This document shows, piece by piece, positions 33,748-43,066 of a stretch of DNA of 62,604 bases. The stretch comes from HGM04593 sp045654885 (GTDB lineage Bacteria; Bacteroidota; Bacteroidia; Bacteroidales; Bacteroidaceae), in NCBI GenBank assembly GCA_045654885.1, contig JAZOOF010000041.1, forward strand, positions 1 through 62,604, given 5' to 3'. How positions within the stretch are numbered: position 1 is the first letter of the stretch; each line of letters begins with the position of its first letter. The notes beneath the pieces are model-generated. The model was not told the DNA's origin, did no database searches, and was given only the letters and a program-made list of their open reading frames with translations. The translations under genes were made by a program, and so were the position numbers.

Positions 33748-35136
33748 ATGAGAAATTTCTTCCGTAAATTCCACCTGTGGGTGTCGGTGCCGTTCGGTAT
33801 TGTAATAACAATTACCTGTTTCACCGGTGCATTGCTGGTGTTTGAAAAGGAGATTACCGCATTGTGCGTTGGCGATATTACGGTTGTCACTCCTGTGGGT
33901 GAGCCGTTGCCCGTGAGTGTAATTGCCGACAAGGTGGATGCGACATTGCCTGCCGATGTCGATGTCAATGGTGTTGTCGTTTCATCTTCTCCCGATGAGG
34001 CTTACAGGGTAAACCTCTCAAAGCCAAAGAAGGCGGCGGTTTATGTAAACCAATACACGGGTGAAGTGATTGGCAAGGATGAGCGTCTGCCGTTCTTCCG
34101 TACAGTATTCCGCCTGCACCGTTGGCTCATGGACAGCAATCCCGGTGAGGGCAAGGTCTTTTGGGGAAAGATGATTGTGGGCGCAAGCACCCTTGCTTTT
34201 GTGGTGATACTGTTGACCGGTCTTGTAATATGGTGGCCGCGCAACCGCAAGATGCTCGGGAACCGTCTGCAGATAGCTTTGAGAAAAGGCAAGAACCGTT
34301 TCTGGTATGACTTGCATGTTGCCGGTGGTTTCTATGCCATGTTGCTGTTGCTCGTGATGGCATTGACAGGCCTGACCTGGTCTTTTGAGTGGTACAGGAA
34401 CGGGACATATGCTCTGTTTGGTGCCGGTGAGGCCAAGGAAACTGCTGTGGTGGAAAGAAAGGCCCCCACGCGTCTTGAGACTCCTGTCTGCCCCGGTAGC
34501 TGCAGGGATTGTACATTGCCTGTCTGTGTGAACAGTGCAGAGAGCAAAAATACTGCTGTTGAGTCGGGTAGGGCGGCCGGGTGGAATGTCGATGCCGTAA
34601 CAGCTGCCACAAATGTCACCGATACCAAATATGTCGATGCCGAGTCTGCAGTCTCTGTTGCTGATATTGACGGCATTACGGCGGCAACTGCTGTCGATGC
34701 ACAGAGCGGTGCAACGGTTGTGACTGACGGCAATAGCGGTGCCACTTCGTTGGTTGTAGCACTGCAGGCTACGGAGTTCGACAGTTGGCAGCAGGCCTAT
34801 GAGGAGGTTGTGGCCATGGTGCCGCATTTTGAGACAATTACAGTGTCGGCAGGCATCGTGTCAGTAAAGGTCTCCAAGTATGGAAACATGCGCGCGGCCG
34901 ACAAGTATATGTTCGATGAAGACAGCGGTGCAATAATCTCTGTCGAACTGTATAAGGATTCGGCGCGCAAAGGAAAACTGTCGGGATGGTTCTATTCGCT
35001 GCACATCGGTTCGTGGGGTGGTTTGCTTACCCGCATACTCTCTTTCCTTGCTGCGCTGCTTGGCGCTACGTTGCCGCTTACAGGTTACTATCTGTGGATA
35101 AAACGTCTCTATGGCAAGCGCAGAAGCCGGAAATGA
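33748..35136 (+). CDS. xusC: PepSY-associated membrane protein, XusC-like
   Basis: A 462-residue inner-membrane protein of the PiuB/PepSY family. It has the typical four helices: residues 9-30 ('WVSVPFGIVITITCFTGALLVF'), about 145-165, about 190-210 and 430-450, with 'FRLHRWLMD' and 'WYDLHVAGGFYAML' as family motifs carrying conserved His residues. XusC-type proteins probably reduce or handle the ferric siderophore at the inner membrane. Residues about 225-338, in the periplasmic domain, hold an unusual Ala/Thr/Val/Asp-rich insert with a cysteine cluster (CPGSCRDCTLPVC). The gene closes the xus-like operon and is followed by a terminator. Confidence 0.8.
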   Translation: MRNFFRKFHLWVSVPFGIVITITCFTGALLVFEKEITALCVGDITVVTPVGEPLPVSVIADKVDATLPADVDVNGVVVSSSPDEAYRVNLSKPKKAAVYVNQYTGEVIGKDERLPFFRTVFRLHRWLMDSNPGEGKVFWGKMIVGASTLAFVVILLTGLVIWWPRNRKMLGNRLQIALRKGKNRFWYDLHVAGGFYAMLLLLVMALTGLTWSFEWYRNGTYALFGAGEAKETAVVERKAPTRLETPVCPGSCRDCTLPVCVNSAESKNTAVESGRAAGWNVDAVTAATNVTDTKYVDAESAVSVADIDGITAATAVDAQSGATVVTDGNSGATSLVVALQATEFDSWQQAYEEVVAMVPHFETITVSAGIVSVKVSKYGNMRAADKYMFDEDSGAIISVELYKDSARKGKLSGWFYSLHIGSWGGLLTRILSFLAALLGATLPLTGYYLWIKRLYGKRRSRK

Positions 35137-35156
35137 GTGACTTGGACAACGTCTTG

Positions 35157-35190
35157 ACGCTGTGGGCAATGGCTCACAGCGTTATTTCTT
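35157..35190 (+). terminator. Intrinsic terminator
   Basis: Arms 35157-35164 and 35175-35182 (ACGCTGTG / CACAGCGT), extended by an inner G-C pairing, followed by a T-rich stretch. It ends the xus-like operon. Confidence 0.75.
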
Positions 35191-35222
35191 TTGGTCAATT
35201 ATGCATTTTAAATATAAATCAT

Positions 35223-35230
35223 TAAATTTG
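35223..35230 (+). promoter_or_regulatory. Predicted -7 element of the double sensor kinase operon
   Basis: TAAATTTG fits TAnnTTTG, 22 bases before the ATG at 35253. No -33 box at the expected distance. Confidence 0.4.
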
Positions 35231-35252
35231 TATCTGAGAATCTCTTATAGCG

Positions 35253-38200
35253 ATGAAACGGAACACACTTTTTTCTCTATTGTTCATATGCCTTGCCCTG
35301 TTCTCATGCGGAGGATATGGCCACGGTAGCTCTGCACACGATGGTGGTGCGACACTGGGCATGCAGGTGTACGATGCGCGCTACAGGAGTGTCTCATTGC
35401 TCGACAGCCTGTCAAAAGCTCTTGACAGCTCTTCGGACGAGAATCATGAACAGGCAATGGTGGCTACAAATTCAAAGGCCTATTCGGCTTTGATGAAGAT
35501 GGACTATGCTACGGCAGTCCGTCTTTATGAGGGTGTGCTCGCCGGGGCTGATTGCGAGATTGAGAGACTTGTTGCCGATGTGGGGCTCATGACAATATGC
35601 TATCGCGTATCGGACAACAGGCTGTTCTTTGATTGCCGTGCAAGGGCTTTGGAGCGTATGGCACGCATAAACGAGGATGTTGCCCTGCTGTCTGCAAGCG
35701 ACAAGGCACGCTTTGAACGTGCAAAGATAGAGTTCGGCATAGTGTCGTTGTGCTATTTCTCCAACCTCTCCATGCTCGATGATGCAAAGCGTACCTTGGG
35801 CTACCTCGATGCCGGAGCCGAGAAGTCCGTTGACCCTGCACTGAAACTCTATGCAAGGATGATGCTTGCAAATAGAGCCTCCGATGCTGTGGAGCGTTTC
35901 GCCATGCTCGCCAAGGGACTGGACGAAGCTGTGGATAGCGGCTATACCTGGCTCACTGCAAACTATCGGCTGCTCCTTGCCATTCTTTTGCGTGACAATA
36001 GTGTCGCGGCAGACGCACTTCCCGACAATTTGCGCCACATACTGCCACAAACCGGCGATTCTGTTGCAATGGATTATGCCATGGCAACAGCGGCTGCGGC
36101 CGATTTCAAGAGCTACGGCGACAAGTATATGATGATTGAGGCTATGGCGGTGTCTGCCTCCTGCATGACACAACGTGGTGATTACAAAGCGGCATTGGCA
36201 TTGCTCGATTCGGCGCTTGCCGGGATAAACGGCTATTACAGGAACTATTACCCTGCCGATGTCGATTTCGCCTCCAACGTGCTCGACAGGTGTGACATTG
36301 ATATTGAACCGGCGATGTATTCCGATGCAACGATGTACAACATCCCCGAGTGTCTGCTCAGTGTGCGTCGCGAGGCAAGTTGTGCCTTTGCCGGCTTGGG
36401 AAACAAGCAGGCGTCGGACATAAACAGGGAGAGTTACCTGATGCTGTTGCGTACCACGCGTCTCAACAAGAAGAATGAGAGTGGTGTGTCGGCCGTTACC
36501 GGTGACATAAAGAATCTTGACAAGTGGCTCGCTGTGGTGGTTCTTGCGGCAGTAGTCTTGCTTGTCGTGACAATTGTGTTCAATTACCGTCGGAGACGCT
36601 ATACCTTGGCATACTCCAATGAACTTAAACGTCTGCCCGTGGTGTGCCGTCAGCTTTTCTCGTCATTGCCGCAGGATATCGGCAGCAAGGAGGAGTTGCA
36701 TGAGCATATCATCACGTTGCTCAACAATGGTTTCGAAGGCTTTGCGCGTGATATACATTTCTCGTTTACTCCTTTGGAGGAGAGTGCATGCACCTGTTCC
36801 TTTGAAATGGGATACATGGGTGGTGAATGTGACCGCCTCTATGTGACTACCGCCGAGGCATTGACGCGCGAGAAGCGTTCGTTGCTTGAGATGCTTGTGC
36901 CATATGTGGCGGTTGCCGTTGGTGAGGGAATGCGTCTTGCCGATATTGTCGACGAGCAGGAGAGGCTCAACGAGATGCGCCGTGCCTGTGCCGTCTATCT
37001 GGCCGAACATAAACGCGAGAATCTGTTGAAGCGTGTCTCTGTATCCACTGTAATGTCCATGCGTCCATACATCGACAGGCTAATAAACGAACTGCGCGCC
37101 TTGCAGGCTGCACCAGCGTCCGATGCAGAGCGTAAACTTCAATATGTTACCGAACTTACCGAAAAACTCGACGACCTTAACATAATCCTTGAGCGTTGGA
37201 TAAAGATGCGCCGCGGCGATATGAACCTGCAGGTGGAGAGTTTCTCGCTCTCCGGGCTGTTTGCAATCATTGAAAAGAGCCGTACCCTCTTCGAGTCGCG
37301 TGGAATTACTTTGACGGTTGGCGATGGCAGCCCTGTGGTGAAGGCCGACAAGGCGCTCACTCTCTTTATGATAAACACCCTTGTAGACAATGCCGCGAAA
37401 TTTACCCCGCAAGGCGGTAGTGTGGCGCTTGAGTGTGTCGAGGGTGCCGATTTTGTTGAGGTGGCAGTAGCCGATACCGGTATAGGAATTTCGCAGAGTG
37501 ATATTGAGCGTATTCTCAACGAGAAGGTCTACGATGCGGCAAGCATAGGTAGCGACAATGACAATCTGCCCGCAAAGAGCAAAGGTGGCGGGTTCGGTCT
37601 TATGAATTGCAGGGGGATTATTGAAAAATACAAGAAGAGCGATGCTTTGTTCTCGGTATGCTCAATGAACATTGAGAGCCGCAAGGGTGGCGGTAGCCGT
37701 TTCTCCTTCCGTTTGCCAAAAGGGGTTGTGCGATGCATTGTGCTGCTGCTTATGATATTGCCTTGCAAGGGTTTTGCTGTTGGCAATATATTTGATGATG
37801 TGCGCTCTTGTGCCGATTCCGTCTACAACAGCAATATCCACGGCAACTATACCGAGGCTTTTGTGCAGGCACGCAAAGCCTTCGCTTTGCTGAACGGATA
37901 CTACCGCTCTACAGTGGGCGGCAATGATACACTCTCCATGGAAAGCGGTGCCTATGCAGAACTTGATTGGTGGCGAAAGGGCATCTTTGCCGAGGAACTG
38001 ACTGAGGATATATATTACAATATCCTTGACATACGTAACGAACTTGCCGTTGCATCATTGGCATTGCAGCGTTGGCAAGCCTACAGGTACAACAACTATA
38101 TCTACTCGACTCTATACCGTCTTGTCGACGAGGACAAGGCTGTTGCCATGCAGTACGAACGTGCACGCGAGGCAAAGAGCCTGCGTCAGGCTCTCATAGG

Positions 38201-39479
38201 AATATCCGCCTTTCTGGCATTGGTGCTGTTGCTCTATCTCCTTGTATCATATCTGCGTCACACCATAATAGGCAAGGCAGACGAGCGTCTTGTACTGAAC
38301 ACCAACCGCCGCCTGCTGGAGATTGTGGCAGCATCATCGTCCGGTACAACAGCCGAACTGCTGCAGCGCATTGCTTCAGAGCTTCACTCCTCGCTCGGTG
38401 AGCGCATGTGCATTGGGCGTGTGGCCCTGTTGCTTGTCGATGAACGCGAGGCAAGGCGCGTGGCAGCCGCGGCACCACAACCGCTTGCCGCCGGCAGGGC
38501 CGATGTCTATCTGCACGGCGTGGTTGATGACGGAGTGCCTTTTGTCTCGCCTGATGCGCTGTTGCGTGTGCTGCCGCTCTATGCAACCGTCTCGGGCAAG
38601 GAGGTGCTTGTGGGTGCGATTGAATTTGTTACGGAGCGTCCTTTGAGTGGAAACGAGTGTGTGAACATTGAACTCATTGCGCGTTTTGTGGCTTCTATGG
38701 CATATCACCGCACAGTGCGCGTGGCAAACAGCTATACAACGCTTGAGGAAATTGAAGAGGAGACCGAGCGTATAAGATTAGAGGAAAACCGCCTGCATGT
38801 GCAGAATATGGTCATGGACAACTGCCTTTCTGTCATAAAGCACGAGACGGTCTATTATCCGAGCCGTGTGCGCGAATTGGCGCAGAGGGCACTCGCAAGC
38901 ATTGATGGCCGCAGGGAAAACATTGCCGCAATGACCGAGCTTGTCGACTACTACAATTCGGTCTTCGGTATACTTGCAAACTGTGCAAAGCGCGAACTCG
39001 ATACAATGTGTTTCACTCTTGCCGTAACACGTGTAGAGCAACTGTTCGACGATGCAAAGCGCTACGTTGCACGTTGTGCCAAGAAACGGGGTGTAGGGCT
39101 GTCGCTTGTGTATGAGCCCACCGAGGCCTGCGTGAGGGTTGACGCCGAACTCGTTGGCAATCTCTTCGAGGCGCTTGCCGATGCAGCGCTCAAGACAGAG
39201 AAAGAGGGTGTGCTGCAGTTGCGTGCTGCCGATGCCGGCGATTTCGTCAAGGTTGAGCTTGTGGATGGCCGCCGCACTCTCACGAGCTACGAGGCGCAGG
39301 AACTGTTTACCCCATCGCGCTACAACATTGCGTCGGATGGCGGGCTGCTTGGGATGGAGTATCTTGTTGCAAAGGAGATTGTGCGCATGCACGAGGATTA
39401 TACCGGCCTTCACGGTTCGCGCATGGAGGCGCGTGCCGATGTTGAGGGTGTGGTAATATTGTTTACATTGCCAAAATAA
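35253..39479 (+). CDS. Double sensor kinase fusion (DUF5112/DUF5113-type)
   Basis: A 1408-residue protein that reads as two sensor kinases joined in frame. Half 1 (1-823): lipoprotein-like start 'LLFICLALFSCGG', TPR-like helical repeats to about 420, a helix at 425-445, a cytoplasmic part with 'LAEHKRENLLKRVSV' (possible dimer/His region), then an intact HATPase: N box 'NTLVDNAAKFT' near 708, G1 'DTGIGI' near 741, G2 'GGGFGLMNC' near 779. Half 2 (824-1408): a signal-peptide-like helix directly after the first kinase ('CIVLLLMILPCKGFAVG'), a sensor part, a helix at about 980-1000 and a cytoplasmic part with 'VIKHETVYYPSRV' and a degenerate ATPase lacking clear G boxes. It is 7 bases from its response regulator gene. 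DUF names are from memory. Confidence 0.75.
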   Translation: MKRNTLFSLLFICLALFSCGGYGHGSSAHDGGATLGMQVYDARYRSVSLLDSLSKALDSSSDENHEQAMVATNSKAYSALMKMDYATAVRLYEGVLAGADCEIERLVADVGLMTICYRVSDNRLFFDCRARALERMARINEDVALLSASDKARFERAKIEFGIVSLCYFSNLSMLDDAKRTLGYLDAGAEKSVDPALKLYARMMLANRASDAVERFAMLAKGLDEAVDSGYTWLTANYRLLLAILLRDNSVAADALPDNLRHILPQTGDSVAMDYAMATAAAADFKSYGDKYMMIEAMAVSASCMTQRGDYKAALALLDSALAGINGYYRNYYPADVDFASNVLDRCDIDIEPAMYSDATMYNIPECLLSVRREASCAFAGLGNKQASDINRESYLMLLRTTRLNKKNESGVSAVTGDIKNLDKWLAVVVLAAVVLLVVTIVFNYRRRRYTLAYSNELKRLPVVCRQLFSSLPQDIGSKEELHEHIITLLNNGFEGFARDIHFSFTPLEESACTCSFEMGYMGGECDRLYVTTAEALTREKRSLLEMLVPYVAVAVGEGMRLADIVDEQERLNEMRRACAVYLAEHKRENLLKRVSVSTVMSMRPYIDRLINELRALQAAPASDAERKLQYVTELTEKLDDLNIILERWIKMRRGDMNLQVESFSLSGLFAIIEKSRTLFESRGITLTVGDGSPVVKADKALTLFMINTLVDNAAKFTPQGGSVALECVEGADFVEVAVADTGIGISQSDIERILNEKVYDAASIGSDNDNLPAKSKGGGFGLMNCRGIIEKYKKSDALFSVCSMNIESRKGGGSRFSFRLPKGVVRCIVLLLMILPCKGFAVGNIFDDVRSCADSVYNSNIHGNYTEAFVQARKAFALLNGYYRSTVGGNDTLSMESGAYAELDWWRKGIFAEELTEDIYYNILDIRNELAVASLALQRWQAYRYNNYIYSTLYRLVDEDKAVAMQYERAREAKSLRQALIGISAFLALVLLLYLLVSYLRHTIIGKADERLVLNTNRRLLEIVAASSSGTTAELLQRIASELHSSLGERMCIGRVALLLVDEREARRVAAAAPQPLAAGRADVYLHGVVDDGVPFVSPDALLRVLPLYATVSGKEVLVGAIEFVTERPLSGNECVNIELIARFVASMAYHRTVRVANSYTTLEEIEEETERIRLEENRLHVQNMVMDNCLSVIKHETVYYPSRVRELAQRALASIDGRRENIAAMTELVDYYNSVFGILANCAKRELDTMCFTLAVTRVEQLFDDAKRYVARCAKKRGVGLSLVYEPTEACVRVDAELVGNLFEALADAALKTEKEGVLQLRAADAGDFVKVELVDGRRTLTSYEAQELFTPSRYNIASDGGLLGMEYLVAKEIVRMHEDYTGLHGSRMEARADVEGVVILFTLPK

Positions 39480-39486
39480 TTTTATT

Positions 39487-40209
39487 ATGATAGAAAATTT
39501 CAGTGTAGTGATAGTAGAGGATGCAAGGCTTGAACTGAAGGGTACAGAGGAGATTTTCCGTACCGAACTGCCCGAGGCCGACGTTATTGGCACGGCATCC
39601 AACGAGAAGGAACTTGACGAGGTGCTCTCGCGTGCTGTCCCTGATTTGCTGCTGTTGGACCTTGGGCTTGGCGGCTCAACGACTGTGGGCGTAGATGTAT
39701 GTGCCAGAATGAAGAGGGAACACCCGCAGATGAAGGTACTTGTCTTCACCGGCGAACTTCTAAATGAAAAACTGTGGGTCGATGTCCTTGATGCGGGAGC
39801 CGACGGTATAACCCTGAAAACGGGTGAACTGCTCACAAAATACGAAATCTACAATGTGATGGCCGGCAAACGAAATGTCTTCAACCAGCCGGTACTTGAT
39901 AAACTGGTGGAGCGCTTCCGCGAGAATGTGAACCGTGATGCGGCGCGTCAGAAATCGCTCATACACTATGAGATTGACCGCTACGACGAGTGTTTCCTGC
40001 GTCACCTGGCCTTGGGATATACCAAGGAGATGGTTGCATCATTGAAAAGTATGCCTTTCGGCGTGAAGTCGCTCGAAAAACGTCAGGCCGACCTCATTGC
40101 CCGTCTCTTCCCCGAGAGTGAACAGCGTGGCATAAACGTTACACGTCTTGTTGTGCGTGCCATTGAACTGCACATAATTGATGCCGAAAACCTTGAAGCC
40201 GATGAATAA
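39487..40209 (+). CDS. Response regulator with divergent LuxR-like C-terminus
   Basis: A 240-residue regulator. The receiver domain (1-125) has the acidic pair in 'VIVEDARLEL', the phospho-acceptor D58 in 'LLLLDLGLG', the Thr in 'VLVFTGE' and the Lys in 'GITLKTGE'. The C-terminal part (about 160-230) has 'LALGYTKEMVASLKSMPFGVK' and 'RLVVRAIELHII', which resembles a divergent LuxR/GerE-type helix-turn-helix of the kind found in Bacteroides DUF5932 regulators. It follows the double kinase by 7 bases and is its likely partner. DNA targets are unknown; the shortened recognition helix makes DNA binding likely but not certain. Confidence 0.8.
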   Translation: MIENFSVVIVEDARLELKGTEEIFRTELPEADVIGTASNEKELDEVLSRAVPDLLLLDLGLGGSTTVGVDVCARMKREHPQMKVLVFTGELLNEKLWVDVLDAGADGITLKTGELLTKYEIYNVMAGKRNVFNQPVLDKLVERFRENVNRDAARQKSLIHYEIDRYDECFLRHLALGYTKEMVASLKSMPFGVKSLEKRQADLIARLFPESEQRGINVTRLVVRAIELHIIDAENLEADE

Positions 40210-40918
40210 CCGCAGGACATACTATTACCCGCTGTTGGTCTATCTGCTTGCGCTGTTGTTGGTGTGGGTGGGAGCATTCTTCGCCGATGTGGCAGGTATG
40301 TTGTCCGATGAGGCTGTGTACACCTCCTCGCTTATAAGCGCCAAGGGGGTGCGTTGGGCTTTGCGTACAGCTTTGCCCTCCATCGATGCAGTGCCGTGGG
40401 GCGTGGTCATGGTGCTTGTTGCCTCCTATGGACTGTTGCGTGGTTCCGGTTTGGTAAAAGCCCTGTTGCACATGGTTTCCATGCGCCGTCTCACCGCTTT
40501 GGAATGGCGTGCATTGCTCTTTGCACTTGCCATTGCTGTGTGCTATGTCGTTGTACTCTATCTCTCAACTGTTGCACCATGGGGGCTACTCTCGCCAATA
40601 ACAGGGGAACCCTCACTCTCTCCGCTTGTACAGGGTTGGGCTTTGCTGCTTTTGGCGGGTGTGTTTTCTGTGTCGCTTATTTATGGCTTCATCTATGGCA
40701 ACTATCGTTCGCTGATGGATGTTATGGCTTCCACAGGTAATGCGTTCGTCCTTTTTGTTCCGGCAATGATGGCGCTCATACCCGCATCGGGCATTGTCCA
40801 CTGTCTGCAGTTTACGGGTCTGCAACCGTTCTTTGACATGCAGTGGAGTGTAATGGAGGCAGTGCTCTATGTGCTTCCGTTCCTCTATGTGCTGTTGATG
40901 GAGTTCAGGTGTAAATAA
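40202..40918 (+). CDS. Membrane protein resembling the N-terminal half of AbgT transporters
   Basis: A 238-residue protein starting at ATG 40202, which overlaps the stop of the response regulator gene by 8 bases, so translation is coupled. It has about six helices; the N-terminus 'YYPLLVYLLALLLVWVGAFF' and the stretch 'RWALRTALPSIDAVPWGVVM' resemble proteins labelled AbgT family (p-aminobenzoyl-glutamate transporter) in Bacteroides. True AbgT proteins are about 500 residues, so this is a short relative of unproven transport activity. Its coupling to a two-component pair suggests a sensing or output role. Confidence 0.6.
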   Translation: MNNRRTYYYPLLVYLLALLLVWVGAFFADVAGMLSDEAVYTSSLISAKGVRWALRTALPSIDAVPWGVVMVLVASYGLLRGSGLVKALLHMVSMRRLTALEWRALLFALAIAVCYVVVLYLSTVAPWGLLSPITGEPSLSPLVQGWALLLLAGVFSVSLIYGFIYGNYRSLMDVMASTGNAFVLFVPAMMALIPASGIVHCLQFTGLQPFFDMQWSVMEAVLYVLPFLYVLLMEFRCK

Positions 40919-40942
40919 GGAACTGTCCGTAAAATAGAATCG

Positions 40943-40969
40943 AGGGTGACCCAATTTTGAGGTCACCCT
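40943..40969. terminator. Hairpin between convergent genes
   Basis: A perfect 9-base stem AGGGTGACC / GGTCACCCT with a 9-base loop lies between the AbgT-like gene and the convergent sialidase gene. There is no long T-run on the plus strand. Confidence 0.65.
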
Positions 40970-40999
40970 TAATGTGTTATGCGGTTTGGCATGTTCTTC

Positions 41000-43066
41000 T
41001 TACATATCATCAATAAGAAGGAAAATGGTTTTGGCCTCCCTGCCTTTCTTGCATGTGTCGCAACGGAACGGCAGTGCGCCATATGTTATTGCATCAAGTG
41101 TATTTGCCAGTTCTACCGGTACGTATACCATTGAGTAACCGCCCGGCTCCTCCTCGTAGTAGAGGCCTATGTTGCCGTCGGGCAGTATACACATTGATGA
41201 GTAGGCCGACTCGCGGTCGGTTATCTGAATCTTCTTCCAACCATTTGAGAGTTCGGTAGGGGTGTATGTTGCCGGGTCATCTGAAAGTTCCTTATAGAAG
41301 ATTGACACACCGCTACGGTTGTTGCCGGTGGGTACGGACTGGAACAGTACGTTGCCAATGCGCAAAGGCTCGCCGTTGGTGTCGTTGCTGCCGAACTTCA
41401 GGTTGCCCACCTGGTCGGTTGCCACGGCGCCGTCCCAGTAACCCTCGGCTTTCTCAAAGTTGGTGTAGTGGAACACGTTGAAGTAGCGGCCATAGCCCTT
41501 GCGGCTGCTCAAGAGTACGCTTCCGTCGGGCAACTCCTCGCACTTCGGCTCGTTGCCGTAGGGAGCCGGGCTGTCATTGAAGTCGTTGCCAAGTTCGCCG
41601 AGCAGGTTCCATGTCTTTCCGAAGTCGTCGGAGTAGAGTGCGTAGTTGTGGTGGCGGTAGCTGCCTGTCTCGACAGCCCACACCGCGCAATATATGCGGT
41701 AGTAGTCGCCAACCTTTATCCTGCTGCTCTGCGCCATGCGGCCTGCGCCGATGAACATTGAACCCACGTGCGCCTTGCCATCCTTGTCCTTGAACAGGGG
41801 GTAGATGTCGTATGTCACCTCTTCGGGTTCTGTTGCTTCCCACGCGCCTGTCTCCTCATTATATATAATACGCAAGCGTGCCATGCGGTTGGGGTTCTCG
41901 GGGTTTTCCTCGGTGCCGGCGCCATAGTTGCCGTGCCAGCATACGCGGTTTCCGCATACGCTCATCACCAGAATCTCGTTCCTCTCGCGGTCGGCAACAA
42001 TGGCCGGGTCACCGAATCCTGTAAGCCATGTCTCTGTGGCTTCTTTACCAAGGCCATCGGCGATCTTCACGGGTTCGGTCCATGATGTGCCGTCCCACTC
42101 TTTGCCGGCTTTTGTGCTGTGGCGCATTACAAGGTCAACCTCGCCGAAACCGATGTCATTGCCGCAAGGACGGTAGTCGTTGATGGCGAATACATAACCG
42201 TTGGCTGTTGTGGTTATGGCCGGGATACGGTAGGGTACTCCCTGCTCGTCGGGAGAGTAGTATAGGTACTGGTAACGGTTCTCCTTGTCGGCTGTGATGT
42301 TTATTGCCACATTCAAGCCTTTTTCGGGCAGTGGTTGCTCGGCAATCTCCTCGCTACCGTTCACGTTCATCTTCCATCCATGGTATGCTTTCTTGCATGC
42401 AATGCCTACTTTTGCGTCCTTTGGCAGGTAGCATACGGTGCTCTCCGGTATGTTGTTGCTGTCAACAACTATTGCACCTTGCTGTCCGTCAATAGATATG
42501 GCAATCTCACCGATCTTGTAGTTGGTCGCGAGTGCACCTTCGCTGTCTACGTTGTATGCAATCTCAAGTGAACGGCTCATGTCAATGGCCTTGAAGTTCC
42601 AATGACCGCCCTTGTCGCTGCTTGAATAGAGCTTTATGTCCCTGCCTGCGCCGCCGAACATGTTGAAACTCTCTCCCGGAGCTTCCTTTGGCGAAATTGC
42701 ATAGCTGCCGTCCTCCTGTGCGGTAATGGTGAGCTGTGTAGCCTCTTTCTCGCTTGTCATTATTGCAGCTGCGCCGCTTTCGTTGCCTTCCAGTTTCAAC
42801 GCGTACTTCTTGCCCAGCGCGTGGTTGTACATCTTGAACCCGTCGGCATTGCCCACAAGGTACCAGATTTCATCGTCGGTATATGCCGCCTTGCCGCTCT
42901 TTGCATCTTCGCCGGCCTTGCCGGCCTTTATGGCAAATGCCTTGTCGCGGTTGTTTGATATGTGCACCGGGGTGCCGTTCTTGAATGCCTTGGAGAAAAT
43001 CTCCTGCGCATTCGTTGTCGATATGCCTGCAATAAAGAGCAGCGCATAGAATAAAACTTTCTTCAT
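41000..43066 (-). CDS. nanH: Secreted exo-alpha-sialidase
   Basis: A 688-residue enzyme with signal peptide 'MKKVLFYALLFIAGISTTNA' from ATG 43066. It removes terminal sialic acid from host glycans. Residues 22-175 form a beta-rich N-terminal domain with trefoil-like repeats ('DEIWYLVGNADGFKMYNH', 'GHWNFKAID'). The catalytic propeller starts near residue 279 with the 'YRIPAI' (RIP) motif, has an Asp box 'SDDFGKTW' near residue 479, and the Glu/Tyr-containing 'RESAYSSMCILPDGNIGLYYEE' near the end. The final 30 residues are Cys/Lys-rich (FRCDTCKKGREAK). It is transcribed alone. No sialic acid catabolic genes are in the window. Confidence 0.92.
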   Translation of the reverse strand: MKKVLFYALLFIAGISTTNAQEIFSKAFKNGTPVHISNNRDKAFAIKAGKAGEDAKSGKAAYTDDEIWYLVGNADGFKMYNHALGKKYALKLEGNESGAAAIMTSEKEATQLTITAQEDGSYAISPKEAPGESFNMFGGAGRDIKLYSSSDKGGHWNFKAIDMSRSLEIAYNVDSEGALATNYKIGEIAISIDGQQGAIVVDSNNIPESTVCYLPKDAKVGIACKKAYHGWKMNVNGSEEIAEQPLPEKGLNVAINITADKENRYQYLYYSPDEQGVPYRIPAITTTANGYVFAINDYRPCGNDIGFGEVDLVMRHSTKAGKEWDGTSWTEPVKIADGLGKEATETWLTGFGDPAIVADRERNEILVMSVCGNRVCWHGNYGAGTEENPENPNRMARLRIIYNEETGAWEATEPEEVTYDIYPLFKDKDGKAHVGSMFIGAGRMAQSSRIKVGDYYRIYCAVWAVETGSYRHHNYALYSDDFGKTWNLLGELGNDFNDSPAPYGNEPKCEELPDGSVLLSSRKGYGRYFNVFHYTNFEKAEGYWDGAVATDQVGNLKFGSNDTNGEPLRIGNVLFQSVPTGNNRSGVSIFYKELSDDPATYTPTELSNGWKKIQITDRESAYSSMCILPDGNIGLYYEEEPGGYSMVYVPVELANTLDAITYGALPFRCDTCKKGREAKTIFLLIDDM

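Noticed and set aside
34018..34827. Open frame on the minus strand opposite the PepSY gene.
   Set aside because: No recognisable domain or start signals, and the plus-strand gene has clear family motifs and helices.
38778..39836. A 352-codon minus-strand frame over the end of the double kinase and the start of the regulator.
   Set aside because: It crosses two real genes, is rich in Ser/Thr/Cys, and has no family match; it is a shadow of high-GC codons.
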